Part shown: in pieces, positions 1 to 10,178 of the stretch | Layout: the number at the start of each line of letters is the position of its first letter | How positions within the stretch are numbered: position 1 is the first letter of the stretch | DNA from: Imbricaverruca yamaguchii | Taxonomy: Eukaryota; Arthropoda; Thecostraca; Neoverrucidae | NCBI GenBank assembly: GCA_034440575.1 | Contig: JAOTOL010001388.1 | Span: 113,501-177,500 of the forward strand | Length of the DNA: 64,000 nt | Direction: 5' to 3' | Translations under genes and position numbers: made by a program | The notes under the pieces: model-generated | The model's input: the letters and a program-made list of their open reading frames with translations, nothing else | What the model was told of the DNA's origin: nothing | The model's database searches: none

Positions 1-74
1 GTCACAGCAACCTGCCAGCATCATTGGGGATAATGCACATTCGCTATTTCAGTTGATTACGATAATTCAAGTAA

Positions 75-913
75 TTTAGTTAGTTATTTTGGCTTTAGGG
101 CGCATCGACCAGGGTTGTTTATTCACGCCCATAACGTTTATTCTAGTGCCTCACGGTAGGGAAAAGTATTACCTTGGTGTGTACGTAGTTTGGAAGTTAA
201 TCGCTGCTAAGTAGCGGAACAAGTTCCCAGAGTGTACGAGTTTTTATGAATTTCCCAGGATATCTTCGTAAGTCAACCGATCCGCGTCTCTTCCAAAGAA
301 CAATCGGCGCTCTGATGCAAAATGCTGACATGTCAGAAGCACGTGGCGTACAGTCAGTGTTTCCGGGCAGCGTGGGCACCGCGGTCTCTCCTCCCCACGC
401 AGAAGGTAGCGATGGGTAGAGTATGTGTGCCCGATGCGCATCCTGCATAGTGTGACCTCCTCTTGTTTGGACCTACGAAGGCACGACTCCCAAGGTCCTA
501 GACGTGACTTAGCTGTATGCAGCTTATTGTTCATTCCTCTGTCCCATGATCTTTGCCATTTAGTAAGTATGAAATTGGTAATCATTGAGAAGTGGTCCCT
601 AGCAGGAAGTAGGCATATACGTGGGCGGGGGTTCTGAGCTGCCCACTTCGCCGCAGTATCCGCGCGCTCGTTTCCCCATACCCCGATGTGACTTGGGATC
701 CCGCATAAGCGGACGATTGTTCCTCGTCTTTCCAACGTAGTAATTCGTATGAGAATGTAGAGTAGAAGGGGGTACGACGGATAAAATGTAGTCAGTGCCA
801 AAAGGCTGCTAAGGAAGTCAGATAGAATCACATAGCTAGTGTCCTGAGAAACCTCTATAAATGCCAATGCTTTAAAGATCGCAATAAGTTCGGAGTTATA
901 CACAGAGACATAC
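75..913 (-). mobile_element. LINE-A, 3' portion (RNase H-bearing non-LTR retrotransposon)
   Basis: This is the 3' end of a minus-strand non-LTR retrotransposon whose upstream half lies at 10684-11925, on the other side of the Gypsy insertion. It holds the RNase H domain and a C-terminal Cys-rich region, a 3' UTR of roughly 110 bases, and at 75-136 the terminal tail shared by all copies of this family here (core GCATCGACC next to a GTTATTTTGG end). The tail is not poly(A). An RNase H domain in a non-LTR element points to the I superfamily; the exact clade was not determined. Confidence 0.85.
244..913 (-). pseudogene. LINE-A RNase H and C-terminal zinc-knuckle-like region (interrupted)
   Basis: The frame reads SVYNSELIAIFKAL (the RNase H glutamate motif), then a serine-rich SDFLSSLLAL segment with the second-aspartate motif, then IPSHIGVWGNERAD, the His/Asp end of the RNase H fold. 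It continues into a conserved C-terminal block with RMRIGHTYSTHRYLL and CPRCP, typical of ORF2 ends in RNase H-bearing LINEs. The frame is cut at 913 by the Gypsy LTR; the first-aspartate motif (FTDG) lies on the other side, near 10770. The open frame that runs on past 913 into the LTR is accidental. RNase H would remove RNA from the RNA:DNA hybrid during retrotransposition. Confidence 0.85.
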
Positions 914-1482
914 TGTAACGGAGTTGCTAAACTGTAACTGTAACGTACTGTTTTAATCGTATAATGTCTAACTGTAATGCTGTGACCCCGTAAATCAGCA
1001 GACCTACCATGCCCCGCATATGTCACGCCTGTACTTTTAAGTCCGGTGCCGCCACGCGGTCACCGGTACTCGCCAGACCCGAATTAGCGTTTTACAGGCA
1101 GACGCCCAGCAACCGTGACGTGTGCCTTGTCCTCCGGTTGCTGCATGACCGTTGCAGTCGATGCGCCCCTAAGCCCCCCCCCTTGTCCTCCGGTTGCGGC
1201 CGTACTCGGCGAACCACCCCCGGCCGGCAGAGCGTCCCGGACCGTGGAGCCGCGTGGCTCTGTCGCTGTCGGACGTCTCGTTAAATTGAATATCTGTCTT
1301 TCGGCCCCTAAATTAGAACTGTTCGCCTTTCCTATCGTCGGTGTAACAAGTTTCGTTTATTACCGTTTAATTGCCCTTAACTGCACAATACATTAAGTGC
1401 AGCATAATCGAACTTTCGGAGTTATCGCGACGCGCGGGTCTTCTAGACTACTCACGAGCCTACAACAACGACCTTCGTTACA
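914..1482 (+). repeat. 5' LTR
   Basis: Direct partner of 10179-10683. It is longer because it carries a 40-bp insertion plus 16-bp duplication at 1125-1196. Outside this the two LTRs match closely apart from scattered substitutions and small indels near the left edge. Directly after the LTR comes a primer-binding-like sequence. Confidence 0.88.
1141..1180 (+). mobile_element. Micro-LINE insertion (40 bp) in the 5' LTR
   Basis: The 3' LTR lacks this segment, so it is an insertion. It is flanked by perfect copies of CCTTGTCCTCCGGTTG at 1125-1140 and 1181-1196, a 16-bp target duplication. The insert contains GCAGTCGATGCGCCCC, the core of the LINE 3' tail seen in LINE-A, LINE-B and LINE-C, and ends in a C run. 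Confidence 0.85.
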
Positions 1483-1531
1483 ACTGGTGCCCGTGACCGC
1501 GGATTCAGTACACTGGTGTCCGTGACGACCT
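1483..1531 (+). other. Primer-binding site region, two similar copies
   Basis: Just inside the 5' LTR, ACTGGTGCCCGTGACCGC begins at 1483 and a variant, ACTGGTGTCCGTGACGAC, begins at 1512. A TGG start is expected where a tRNA 3' CCA end pairs to prime minus-strand synthesis. Which tRNA is used cannot be told from sequence alone. Confidence 0.6.
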
Positions 1532-1932
1532 ATATTTTCTACAAGTGGACTTCATCAACGACAAAGCAGACCTTCAACACGCCGTTCAGCACGGACGGGG
1601 AAGGGAATACGTCTTCCGCACCATTAGGTAAGTCCGAGCAATATCCCAAAATCCTACTAAAAATACCGCCTCAGATTTTCGACCACGAATAGAACTGGTC
1701 AAAAAAATTGCACAATCGTGTCGTATACCTGCTGTGTACCGAATATTGTACGTGTGACTTCTCGTGTGAACTTTGAACCAAACTTGAAACATTTAATTCT
1801 CCACAAGGTGAGCAAAAATCCCTAAATTTTGTAAGTAAATATTTTGAAAAATAAAAAATAAAACGCAACGTAATTAAACGTGACACTGAAATTACCTTTG
1901 ACAGACTGGCGGGCAGCTTCAACAAAATTCGG

Positions 1933-2892
1933 TTGGGAATTAGGGCACAAGGCATGACGCAAAACGTGAAACATTTTTCTGGGGAGAGTCATAATAAACT
2001 GTGCGATTGGATTCGCCAATTGGACCGTGTAAGTTTTAGCATTGACGAAGAATACATGCAAATTATTTGCATAAAAACGCTTTCTGGACCTGCTGCCGAA
2101 TTCATGCAGCGCGTACTCAGTCAACAACCAACTATGACGTCGGCACAAATTAAACAGTTTATTCGAGAGAGATACTCTGACCTTTTCGGACCAAAAATGT
2201 TCCCAGGAGAGTCTGAGAAAGATGAAATAATGTCATGGCGAACTGGTGCAAAATTTTGGAGAGAGACTGTTCGTCCTGGCACGCGAAGCGTACACGGAGT
2301 TGGTAAATGCAACCACTCAGGAAATTTTTGATAGACGTTTTTAATAGAGGCGTCCATAATAGCTCGTTGGCAAATAAATTATACCGGCAGCAGTTCCGAA
2401 CTTTGGAGGATGCCATCCAATTTGCAGTGAGGGAGCAGAAGGTAAACATGGTTATTGAGTTATGTAGAAGTGTGCAGAAAGAGGAACCAATGGAAGTTGA
2501 TTCGAGTCATGTGGAAAAAAAGAGACGACAGAATAGACAAATTGGAGAAACTTGTATTGGCGATAGGCCAATCAGTGGAAAAATTAGCGAAACAACCAGA
2601 GACAGAGAAACAATCCAGTAACAACCAACCTCCGCCCCCAGTATTTAACTAACATCAACATTTTCCCCGACCGCCGCGAAACTACCCCTCTGGACCCCAC
2701 TATGGACCCCCTCAGTCACGACCCCCCATGGGACCTAGAATGTGGAAAGCACCACCAAACCCAGCCTACCGTTGGACTTCACAAACAGGTCTGCCTACAG
2801 GCAGACCTATTTGTGTCGAGTGCGAACAAATTGGTCACATAGGTCGGCACTGCCGCTCCGGCCCAAATCCCCCTAGACAGGCGGGAAACTAA
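1933..2892 (+). pseudogene. gag: Gypsy gag (capsid and CCHC zinc knuckle), frameshifted
   Basis: The first stretch (1950-2210) reads as a capsid-like helical region with FSGESHNKLCDWIRQLD and FMQRVLSQQP. It then changes frame, and capsid-like sequence resumes at about 2307 with SLANKLYRQQFRTLEDAI. A further frame shift follows near 2500, leading into a coiled, charged linker. At 2812-2853 a CCHC zinc knuckle is visible (C-V-E-C, then H, then C; spacing CX2CX4HX4C) that would bind the genomic RNA. At least two frame changes mean no full Gag can be made. Confidence 0.8.
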
Positions 2893-2903
2893 CAAGCTCT
2901 ATT

Positions 2904-3146
2904 GTGATTGACCACCGCGATAGAGCTGAGCAAATTCAGAAAGAGGAAACAAAGAGAAAGACGAGAACAAATGTTAGAAGGAAACGAGATCCAGAAAGAC
3001 GTAAACAAAAACTGGCCCGTGTCCAACAAGTTCGCATCAAGGCAAATACACCTATGGCGTGGCTACGCATAGGCAACCAAAAAGCTTATACGCTCGTGGA
3101 CACTGGGGCCGATATATCATTGATTTCGAGAGAAAAAAATATTTGA
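2904..3146 (+). pseudogene. Gypsy aspartic protease, truncated
   Basis: A basic linker is followed by MAWLRIGNQKAYTLVDTGAD. The DTGA active-site motif lies at 3099-3110, as in retropepsins that mature Gag-Pol. The frame hits a stop soon after SLISREKNI; protease-like sequence may continue to about 3360 in other frames. Confidence 0.75.
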
Positions 3147-3553
3147 CAAAATCGCCGAGAAAAACATTGTGAATTTTTCAGACGACCGACGAAACTGTAT
3201 TACACTGATATCTACCAGTGGACATCGCCTTAAAAAATATTGGAGTCGGAACCATCATGGTTGAGATGAGCAAATTCCGGAAACCGTTCGAATTTCAAAT
3301 TGGGGAGGACCTGAAACAGGAATGCATGTTGGGAAATGATTTTTGACGAAGTTTGGAGCAAAATTGTACTTTGAGAAAAGGCTTTGTGCATTGAAGGCAA
3401 CATGGTGCCACTGAGACCACAGCGACAGACCAGTGAGCAGGCGAGCTCACTAGTCCGAATCAAAGGACGCATATATATTTATCCCGGCCAACACGGTCGT
3501 GGAGTGTCCGGCAGCTGTGAACAGAGTACAATTAGTGGAACAAGACTTGTTAT

Positions 3554-4725
3554 GTGCGGTCACTGGACAACATCCCACTAATTTCTGAGGAGCCCAGCTT
3601 GTTCATAGCCGAAGTGGTAGCCAAACCAGAAAGACATAAACGCCTACCGATACGAATTGTGGATACCGCCACGAGAGATTTTACCTTGCACCCAGAGCAG
3701 GTAATAGCATTCGCTGAGACTATAGCCGTCTCGGATTTGGAAAACCTGGTTGACCTGTCCCAGGACATTGATTTGACACTGCCAACCGCACCCTCTGATC
3801 CACTCGAGCAAGCCAAACTGACCCACCTGACTGGCACTGACAAAGACAGACTGGAACAGCTGTTACGTGCTAACACTGACTTACTTCCCGCGACTGACGC
3901 AGATCTGGGAACGACTGATGTCATCAAAATGGACATTGACACTGGAGATAACCCACCGATTCGACAAGCTCCTTACAAAACGCCATTCTCTCAGCGAAAA
4001 TATGTTGAAGAACAAATCAAAGTAATGCTGGAAGCCGTAATTATTGAAGAATCAGACATCCCCTGGGCGGCTCCGATAGTAATTGTTCGGCCAAAAAAAT
4101 GGAAGCAACCGCTTCGCAATATATTTCAGAAAATTAAGCAAGGTGACCAAAGAAAAACAGCTACCCACTCCCCCTCAATGATGACATCCTTGCCTCTTTG
4201 CGAGGGCGAAATTCTTTTCGTCTTTGGATTTGAAAGCTGGTTATTGGCAAATTAGATGTCAGAGGAGAGCATCTCCAAAACAGCATTCACGTGCTTTCTA
4301 GGCCTGTGGAACTTTCGCAAAATGCCGTTTGGCATCTGTAACGCCCCATCTAAGTTAAGGAATTAATGAATAAGGCGTTGTCTGGAATTCAAAATCAGTT
4401 TGCAAGTGCCTACATCGATGACATCATAGTATACCCAAAAACGTTTGACGAACATTTGGCTCATCTCGACGAAGTATTTCGCCGTCTACGCAAAGCGAAA
4501 TTGAAGTTGAAGCTTTCTAAATGCGATTTCTTGAAAGAAAAAGTGCAGTACTTGGGACACGTAGTGTCCGCTTCTGACATCGAGCCAAATCCTGAGAAAG
4601 TTGAAGCTATTCAGCATATGGCAGCCCCGATTAACGTCAAAGGAGTGTGCTCATTTATCGGTATGTGTTCATACTACCGCGATTCATTCCAAACTTCAGC
4701 CAAATTTCTACGCCACTTATAAACC
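3554..4725 (+). pseudogene. pol: Gypsy reverse transcriptase, broken
   Basis: The N-terminal part shows the RT entry region (YKTPFSQRKYVEEQI and DIPWAAPIVIVRPK, near 3975-4100). The fingers/palm region at 4130-4360 is disrupted by frame changes. The palm returns at 4366 with YIDDIIVY, the YxDD catalytic motif, at about 4411-4434, then HLDEVFRRLRKAKLKL, YLGHVVS and a thumb region (FIGMCSYYR). The order and spacing match Ty3/Gypsy RT. The lost central block means it is inactive. Confidence 0.88.
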
Positions 4726-5237
4726 TCACAAAGAAACATGCGAAATTTGATTGGACTGACGAATGTGAACATGCTGTCGAAACACTGAAACACAAATTAG
4801 CTTCAGCACCAGTACTGGCATACCCTGACATCTCGAAAGACTACAAATTATATACGGACGCATCACAGACAGCTGTTGGAGCAGTTTTGGTACAAGAACA
4901 TGGTGGACAGGAACGAGTAATACAGTACTTATCGAAACAGTTGAACAAAGCACAACGTAAATGGGCTATATTATTGAAAGAGGCGTACGCGACGGTCTGG
5001 TCTGTTCAGAAATTACGCCAATATTACTTAGGATCGAAATTCACCATTTTGACTGATCACCGTCCGCTGACCTTCTTGAACCTGTCAGAGATGAAGAATC
5101 CAATGGTTCAGAGATTGGCGATTATGCTTTCAGAGCACAATTGTGAAGTAGTATACATCAAAGGAACCAAAAATGTCGTTGCAGACCATCTCAGTAGAAT
5201 GCAGGAATCCGATCAGGCCGTGAATGTCATCGACTGA
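4647..5237 (+). pseudogene. pol: Gypsy RNase H domain
   Basis: This frame overlaps the RT thumb by a frameshift at about 4700. It contains KLYTDASQTAVGAVLVQ (first catalytic Asp), QRKWAILLKEAYATVWSV (Glu), FTILTDHRPL (second Asp) and NVVADHLSR (final Asp), the four-carboxylate RNase H signature of Gypsy Pol. The domain itself looks nearly complete, but it is separated from RT by the frame change. Confidence 0.88.
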
Positions 5238-5304
5238 CCATGTTCCCATGGGCGATCTCCGCCAAACCGAGTTCACAAAACCAGAGGAAGAGCTTAGCTG
5301 AGAA

Positions 5305-6620
5305 GTGAAATTCAAGGACATAATGGTAAAATGGGAAAACATAGAGGAGCTTCAAAAGGCTGATGAGAACATAGCAAATATTCGAAAAATCATGAATGAC
5401 AAAAATCACGCAGATTATCGACACATCGTTTTGCATTATATGGAGTTGGACAAACTCATCTGCAAAATCAGCGACGGACCTCGCTGTGGACCATTTTCAG
5501 GCTTACAACTATGCGTTCCTAAATGTCTGCGACAGGAAGTACTGAAGGAGATGACCGAAGGTTTCTTTGCAGTGCACATGGGACTCGTAAAAACTTACGA
5601 AAAGCTTAAATTTAGGTATTACTTGAATGGAATGTGGAGAGATGCACTGGCCTACCTCAGGGCTTACGTGCCTTGCACAGGACGCCGGGCCAAGGCAGCA
5701 CCCGCCCTGATGCAGGAGATGCCAGTACCTCACTATCCCTTTGAAATGATTGCTATCGACACTTGTGGACCGTACTCAGAAACGCAAGAAGGTAACCGCT
5801 ACGTCATAACGATTATCGACTTGTTTTCCTAGTGGCCTGAGGGTTTTCGCACAGCACGAAAGGACGCTCATACCGCCGCAAAAATCCTTATGGAAGAAAT
5901 CATTCCATGCCACTCATGTCCACGAGTCATCCTCTCTGACTTAGGATCCGAATTCAGAAATGCAGTTGTTGATAAATTAGAAACGTGCCTAAGCATTCGT
6001 CAGATCACAACTAGCGCGTATCGGCCGCAATCTAACGGCAGATGCGAACGTTATCACCGGTGCCAAAATGACATATTGGCAAAAACAATCAACAAAAAAC
6101 AAGATGATTGGGACACAAAAATTCCCGCCACTCCGGCCGCTTATCGGACTGCAAACATTGGAAGCTCCGGAACCATTTCGCCGTTCTTTACACTGTACGG
6201 CAGAGACCCCTTTGGACAATTTGCTCCAGCCAAAAGTAAAATATTATGGAGAGGACTGTACCAAAAATGCCGAACAATTTGCATGAAGGTTACAGCCACG
6301 TGAAACCCACATCGTTGAGAGCCATGAGAGGAACCGAGAGTACGCTGACCGAAAAGCCAACCCGCGAAACTTCAAAATTGGAGATCCCGTATATTTTTAT
6401 GACACAACCGTACAACCTGGCACGTCGCCAAAATTATCGCTCCCCTGGAAACCCTACTTTCGGATTATCAAGCAGACTAGCCCAGTAAATTATGTGATTA
6501 GGAATCAGATCACCGGTAAGACCCGACTGGTACATGCCCAGAAACTACGACTAGCGGACCCGAACATAGCCTGGGAAACCACCAAGGATTCAGAGGAGCC
6601 AGTGACCAGAAGTATCTAGA
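5305..6620 (+). pseudogene. pol: Gypsy integrase, with stops and frameshifts
   Basis: The N-terminal zinc-binding region is degenerate: histidines near 5540-5580, then YVPCTGRRA, where the usual second Cys is missing. The catalytic core is clear: EMIAIDTCGPY (Asp), a stop at 5830-5832, VILSDLGSEF (Asp) and SNGRCERYHR (Glu) form the DDE triad. After 6300 the frame changes, but a C-terminal domain can still be read (FKIGDPVYFYDTTVQPG, then LPWKPYFRIIKQTSPVNYVI), close to the GPY/F module. It would have joined the cDNA to the host genome; this copy cannot. Confidence 0.87.
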
Positions 6621-6657
6621 GAAAGCGTCAAAGTTAGACCGTAAAGCCCCTGAACGA

Positions 6658-7458
6658 GTGCAGCCTTCTAGGTCAGCCAAACGGGCCGAGGCCGGCCACG
6701 ATTACAGTCCCTGCGAGGATTGTCTCATGGACGTGTGCAGCCCGCCGAGAACAAAGGATGATGAAACCGCTGAGTTCACGGAGCCTATGCCGGGTTCAGT
6801 GCAACCATCTGCAGTCGAGTCTGACCTGCCGGAAAGAGCACCTCTCACCTGGCCAGCGGATGCAGCTGAGCCACCACCGGTATCAAGTGATACCGAGACA
6901 CATTCCTATGTTTGAACCAGTTCAGAGGAACAAAAGGCCGTTGCCGTCGACTAGTGAGCCTGACGATGATGCCCACTTTCGGAATTAGTTCAACGAAACA
7001 AAAGACCACTCCCCTCTTCGAGCGATTCCGAAGACAATCTACCCCTATCAGAGTTAGCAGAACGCCTAAAACGACCACTGCCCATGTCCAATGATTCAGA
7101 CCCTGAAAATTCGCAGTCGCAATTAGCAAAACGTTCGAAGCTGCCGATTAGCGAGTCGGAAGATGAAATTCCGCATTCAAAATTAGCAAAACGCTTGCAG
7201 GATTCAACTGAAAGCCCAGTGAGGCCAGTCCCGGAAAAGCGACCTTTGGTGGAATCATCTGATGATGATCGTCCTCCGTTCACACTTCAAATTCACGAGG
7301 ACCCTGCTACTTCCACCGATTACGAAGCTGATGTCGACCGTGTCGAGGTTACGCCTAATGAAGCTAGCGCCTTTGCGAGCTTTGTGGAGATGCAAAATGA
7401 ATCAATGATGAAGCAACTAAAATTACAAAGGATGATGTTCCAGTCAATGCTTAAGTAG
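6658..7458 (+). pseudogene. Accessory ORF region with acidic/Lys-Arg repeats
   Basis: No family recognised. Across at least two frames the sequence codes serine/aspartate/glutamate stretches alternating with a short basic motif of the type LAKR or LAERLKR; at 7084-7210 these repeat as SQSQLAKRSKLP and HSKLAKRLQ. The last part (7330-7458) is charged and helical, ending QLKLQRMMFQSMLK. The basic motifs resemble nuclear localisation signals. Its position after integrase is where some Gypsy elements carry a third gene. Frame changes near 6915 and 7080 suggest decay. Confidence 0.45.
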
Positions 7459-7991
7459 AAAGCTGAAATGTTGAATTGTTGAGTGTACCTGTGAGTCGCC
7501 TCAAGTGATTGAGTAATTGTATTGTTGACGCAGTGATGCCACGTCAGGTGACGTTAGTAACGTCATCCTCGGGCATGATGATAGCTGGTGCCATTAATGT
7601 GATGCGTGTAGCATCACCATGAAGGAACCCCTTATGGGCATTGTGATGTTGATGTGACGTTGTGACGTCACCTATCCTGATGTCTAGTGTGACACAGGTC
7701 GTTGATTTTATAAAATGTCTGTGGTCGAAATCATCCTATCCTACTCTTCCTTGTACTTAAAACCACTTACGGAACTCTGTTTTTGCCATGCGGTGTCCTA
7801 TGTTCAATCCCAGGTGACCGATAACTTGAAATCACTTAGGATAAATTTAGCTGCTACCTAGCCTCGACAGCGGCCCTGAGACGGCAGCCCTGTTGATGTT
7901 ACCCGACCTCGACATTCCGGTCTCTCGCCTCAGTTACCAACTGCAGACAAAACGTGGAGTCCGCTACCATGCAGTGTGAGGACATTCGGCC
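7459..7991 (+). other. Gypsy internal spacer, no gene seen
   Basis: TGAC/GTCA-rich non-coding stretch (for example TGTGACGTTGTGACGTCACC near 7650). No conserved domain in any frame. It may hold promoter-like CRE motifs (TGACGTCA), but this is inference. Confidence 0.3.
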
Positions 7992-8192
7992 TTGATCATT
8001 CCTGTGGTATTGTTGCTGGTAGCCGCAACAGGTGTTATCGTGTATTGTCTTCTGAAACGAAAACAGAGTTCTGTTCCCACCTGTCCCACAACACAACCTT
8101 CAACCCTCCAACCCCTCCCGCTCGGTGAAGACACCATCGTCATCCGCGCTGGCCATGAGCCAGCGTCAACACGACCTGACAATCGGGCATGA
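7992..8192 (+). pseudogene. Short ORF with a hydrophobic segment
   Basis: The 66-codon frame begins with a hydrophobic run (IIPVVLLLVAATGVIVYC) followed by LLKRKQ, which fits a single membrane helix with a basic cytoplasmic edge, then a Pro/Thr-rich tail. It lies where an envelope-like gene could lie in a Gypsy element, but no envelope domain is recognisable upstream, so this is only a possible remnant. The end coincides with the target site of LINE-B. Confidence 0.35.
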
Positions 8193-8338
8193 CGAGTACG
8201 TGGTGGTGGTGGATTGGAGTTTAGGGGCGCGTCGACATCAAGGGTCACTGCGCCCATAACAAGTAAGAGCGTGACTGGTAGTGCTTTGGTGTTAATTTAT
8301 CGTGGATTATTCACGATATGGTGGGCTGTCAGGACATA

Positions 8339-8580
8339 TTAACCCGCGCTGTCTCGGGGGTGCTCTTCCACCTCCCAATGCTTCCCGCGGACAAAAAACT
8401 GCGCACGGCAAGGCTCCGAAATCTTAAATACTTCTCCACATAAACTTGGCATATCGTGTGAATATTTTGAGGTCAGGTCATCCACAATCACATAAGTACT
8501 CAAGGTTAAGTGAAGTCGCCTTAAAAATATTTAACCAGCGCTTCTACGGTAAAGATATTTAAGTGAAACTGTCAGTACTT
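8339..8580 (-). mobile_element. piggyBac-like MITE, copy E (fragment)
   Basis: Begins at TTAA (8339-8342) with CCCGCGCTGTCTCGGGGG, matching the end of the intact copy at 46036. It then follows that copy (TTGGCAT, TTTTGAGGTCAGGTC, CGGTAAAGATATTT) and stops around 8580. It lies between the two tails of LINE-B. Confidence 0.65.
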
Positions 8581-8693
8581 ACTTATGGTGGTGGATTGGA
8601 GTTTAGGGGCGCGTCGACGTCAAGGGTCACTTTGCGCCCATAACTAAATTTTAATCACTCTACGGTGCTGCTATCATATCTTGCTATCTATCT

Positions 8694-9365
8694 TCACGGG
8701 TGGGGGTATATCACGTCAAGGCGAGCTTGTCGAATGAACGTAAAAATATTCACAGACGCCACGACCTCAGAGTCGTTCCCTATAAGCATACGTAAAGAGG
8801 AGTCGGTATTCAACCGCCCTAAAATATGGCGTCGTAGAGGATCTAGTAGTGTACAGCCAACTAAAACATGGTAGACGGTAAGCGGGTAAGAGCAGCGCGG
8901 ACATTGAGGTCGGTCGTCACCGGTAAGCATGTAACTGTGTGTTGCGAATGTATGACCTATTCTCAATCGGCAGAGTATTACTTCTTCCCGGCGTTTGGTT
9001 CGGTGAGAAGACAGCCACTTTCCTTGTGTCGGTTTTAAGACTCTGAGCTTACTACACTTGGAATTCCACGTTCGTTGCCATTCTGACCGTATATTTGATA
9101 ATATAGTGGGGTATAGATCCCTTGGAGGGAGCCGTAGACGGACCACACCGCCATTACCAATGGCGTGTTTGGCGATAATGTCGGCAGCTTCGTTTCCCGC
9201 GAGTCCAACATGGCAGGGAATCCAACGGAACACGACATTTCTGCCGACGTCATCTTGGGATTTTACGACTTTGGTAATCCTCCGAACAAGTCGGTTATCC
9301 TGGTTAAAGGTGTTCAGTGCCAGGAGACTGCTCAAAGAGTCTGTGAAAACCACGTGTTTTGTGCG
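8694..9365 (-). pseudogene. LINE-B RNase H and C-terminal region (fragment)
   Basis: Reads HVVFTDSLSSLLALNTF (second-Asp region), FRWIPCHVGLAGNEAAD (His/Asp end) and the C-terminal block RLRIGHTFATHSYML, CPRCSYPLTVYHVL, homologous to the LINE-A and LINE-C blocks. RT is absent because of 5' truncation at 9365, so the copy was dead on arrival. The open frame upstream of 9365 belongs to the Gypsy element and is accidental. Confidence 0.85.
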
Positions 9366-9580
9366 TGACGAGTACGTCACGACAGTTGCCACAGGACACC
9401 GACTGGAGCACGCCACCTCACGCCGACACCGCCGATGACATGGACTTCGGTATCTCCCGCGCGCTCGCTGTCAGACGAGGCAGTACTGACATGGAGTACC
9501 TGGTGGAGTGGGACGGATTCCCACCATCAAAGCCGACATGGGAGGAGGTTGCCTACTTCCCAGAGTATCTTCTGTTTTGA
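9366..9580 (+). pseudogene. Chromodomain-containing ORF of the Gypsy element
   Basis: Reads DMDFGISRALAVRRGSTDME, then YLVEWDGFPPSKPTWEE and a stop after YFPEYLLF. The pattern (aromatic residue, YLVxWxGxxxxxxTWE) is a chromodomain, a methyl-lysine reader that chromovirus integrases use for targeting. Here it sits about 2.8 kb downstream of the integrase core, separate from pol. LINE-B split this ORF from its probable start: an ATG lies at the left target-site copy (8189-8191) in the same frame once LINE-B is discounted. Chromodomain call is strong; its link to integrase is inference. Confidence 0.7.
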
Positions 9581-10178
9581 CTGGCGGCCCCAGGTGCAAC
9601 TCTACCAATGGAAAGGTATGGGCCGAAGGGACGGCCGGGACCGCACAGTTAGAAGCCGCATATATACAGTCACTATGGTGACTGATGTGACGCTTGCGGC
9701 CGCGTCTCCAACCACGGGGCAAACGGCCCCTGTGACCCGACGAACGGAACGGCGCTACCGAGCACCGCTGAGGACCCGATGACCGAAGAGGCGCAGACGA
9801 GCGCCGCTGACAACGCAGGCACCTCTGTAGGTGCGACTGGCGGCCTGAGCGATGACTCAGCCGGTGGCGAACCGGAAGCCACTGCGGGTGAGCTTACGTC
9901 ACATGGAGCGACGTCACAGCTGGCCGGGTAGTGATCCCGACCAGTGACCCAACCGCGAGTGAGACACTACCGAGCGTTGGACGTGTTGGAAGGTCACCCA
10001 CGTTCCAACGTAACTTGTTGTTTGTAACTTGTTGCTTGTTTGTAACTTGTTTGTAACTTGTTGCAGTATCATGAATGTTTGCTTATTCGTGTGTGGTGTA
10101 AACGACCGTGATTTGTCTAAGTGGAGATCAGAATTCATCTGTAAATTGACTTCGACCTTTTCGACCTCAGTATCGTGG
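9581..10178 (+). other. Gypsy 3' internal region
   Basis: GC-rich sequence with open but unrecognised frames to about 9930, then short tandem copies of TTGTAACTTGTT at 10012-10064. No clear polypurine tract is visible just before the 3' LTR. Confidence 0.4.

Larger units (their letters stand above)
8202..9365 (-). mobile_element. LINE-B, 5'-truncated copy inside the Gypsy element
   Basis: Perfect 12-bp target duplication TGACGAGTACGT at 8190-8201 and 9366-9377. From the right it carries an RNase H region (to 8694), then the family tail at 8585-8645, then about 320 bp of other sequence including a MITE fragment, then a second copy of the same tail at 8202-8262 directly against the target duplication. 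Both tails share GGATTGGAGTTTAGGGGCGC. The double tail is unusual (see findings). Confidence 0.85.

Noticed and set aside
914..1026. Extension of the LINE-A RNase H frame to 1026
   Set aside because: Bases right of 913 belong to the LTR, as the 3' LTR and the ATAC duplication show; the open frame is accidental.
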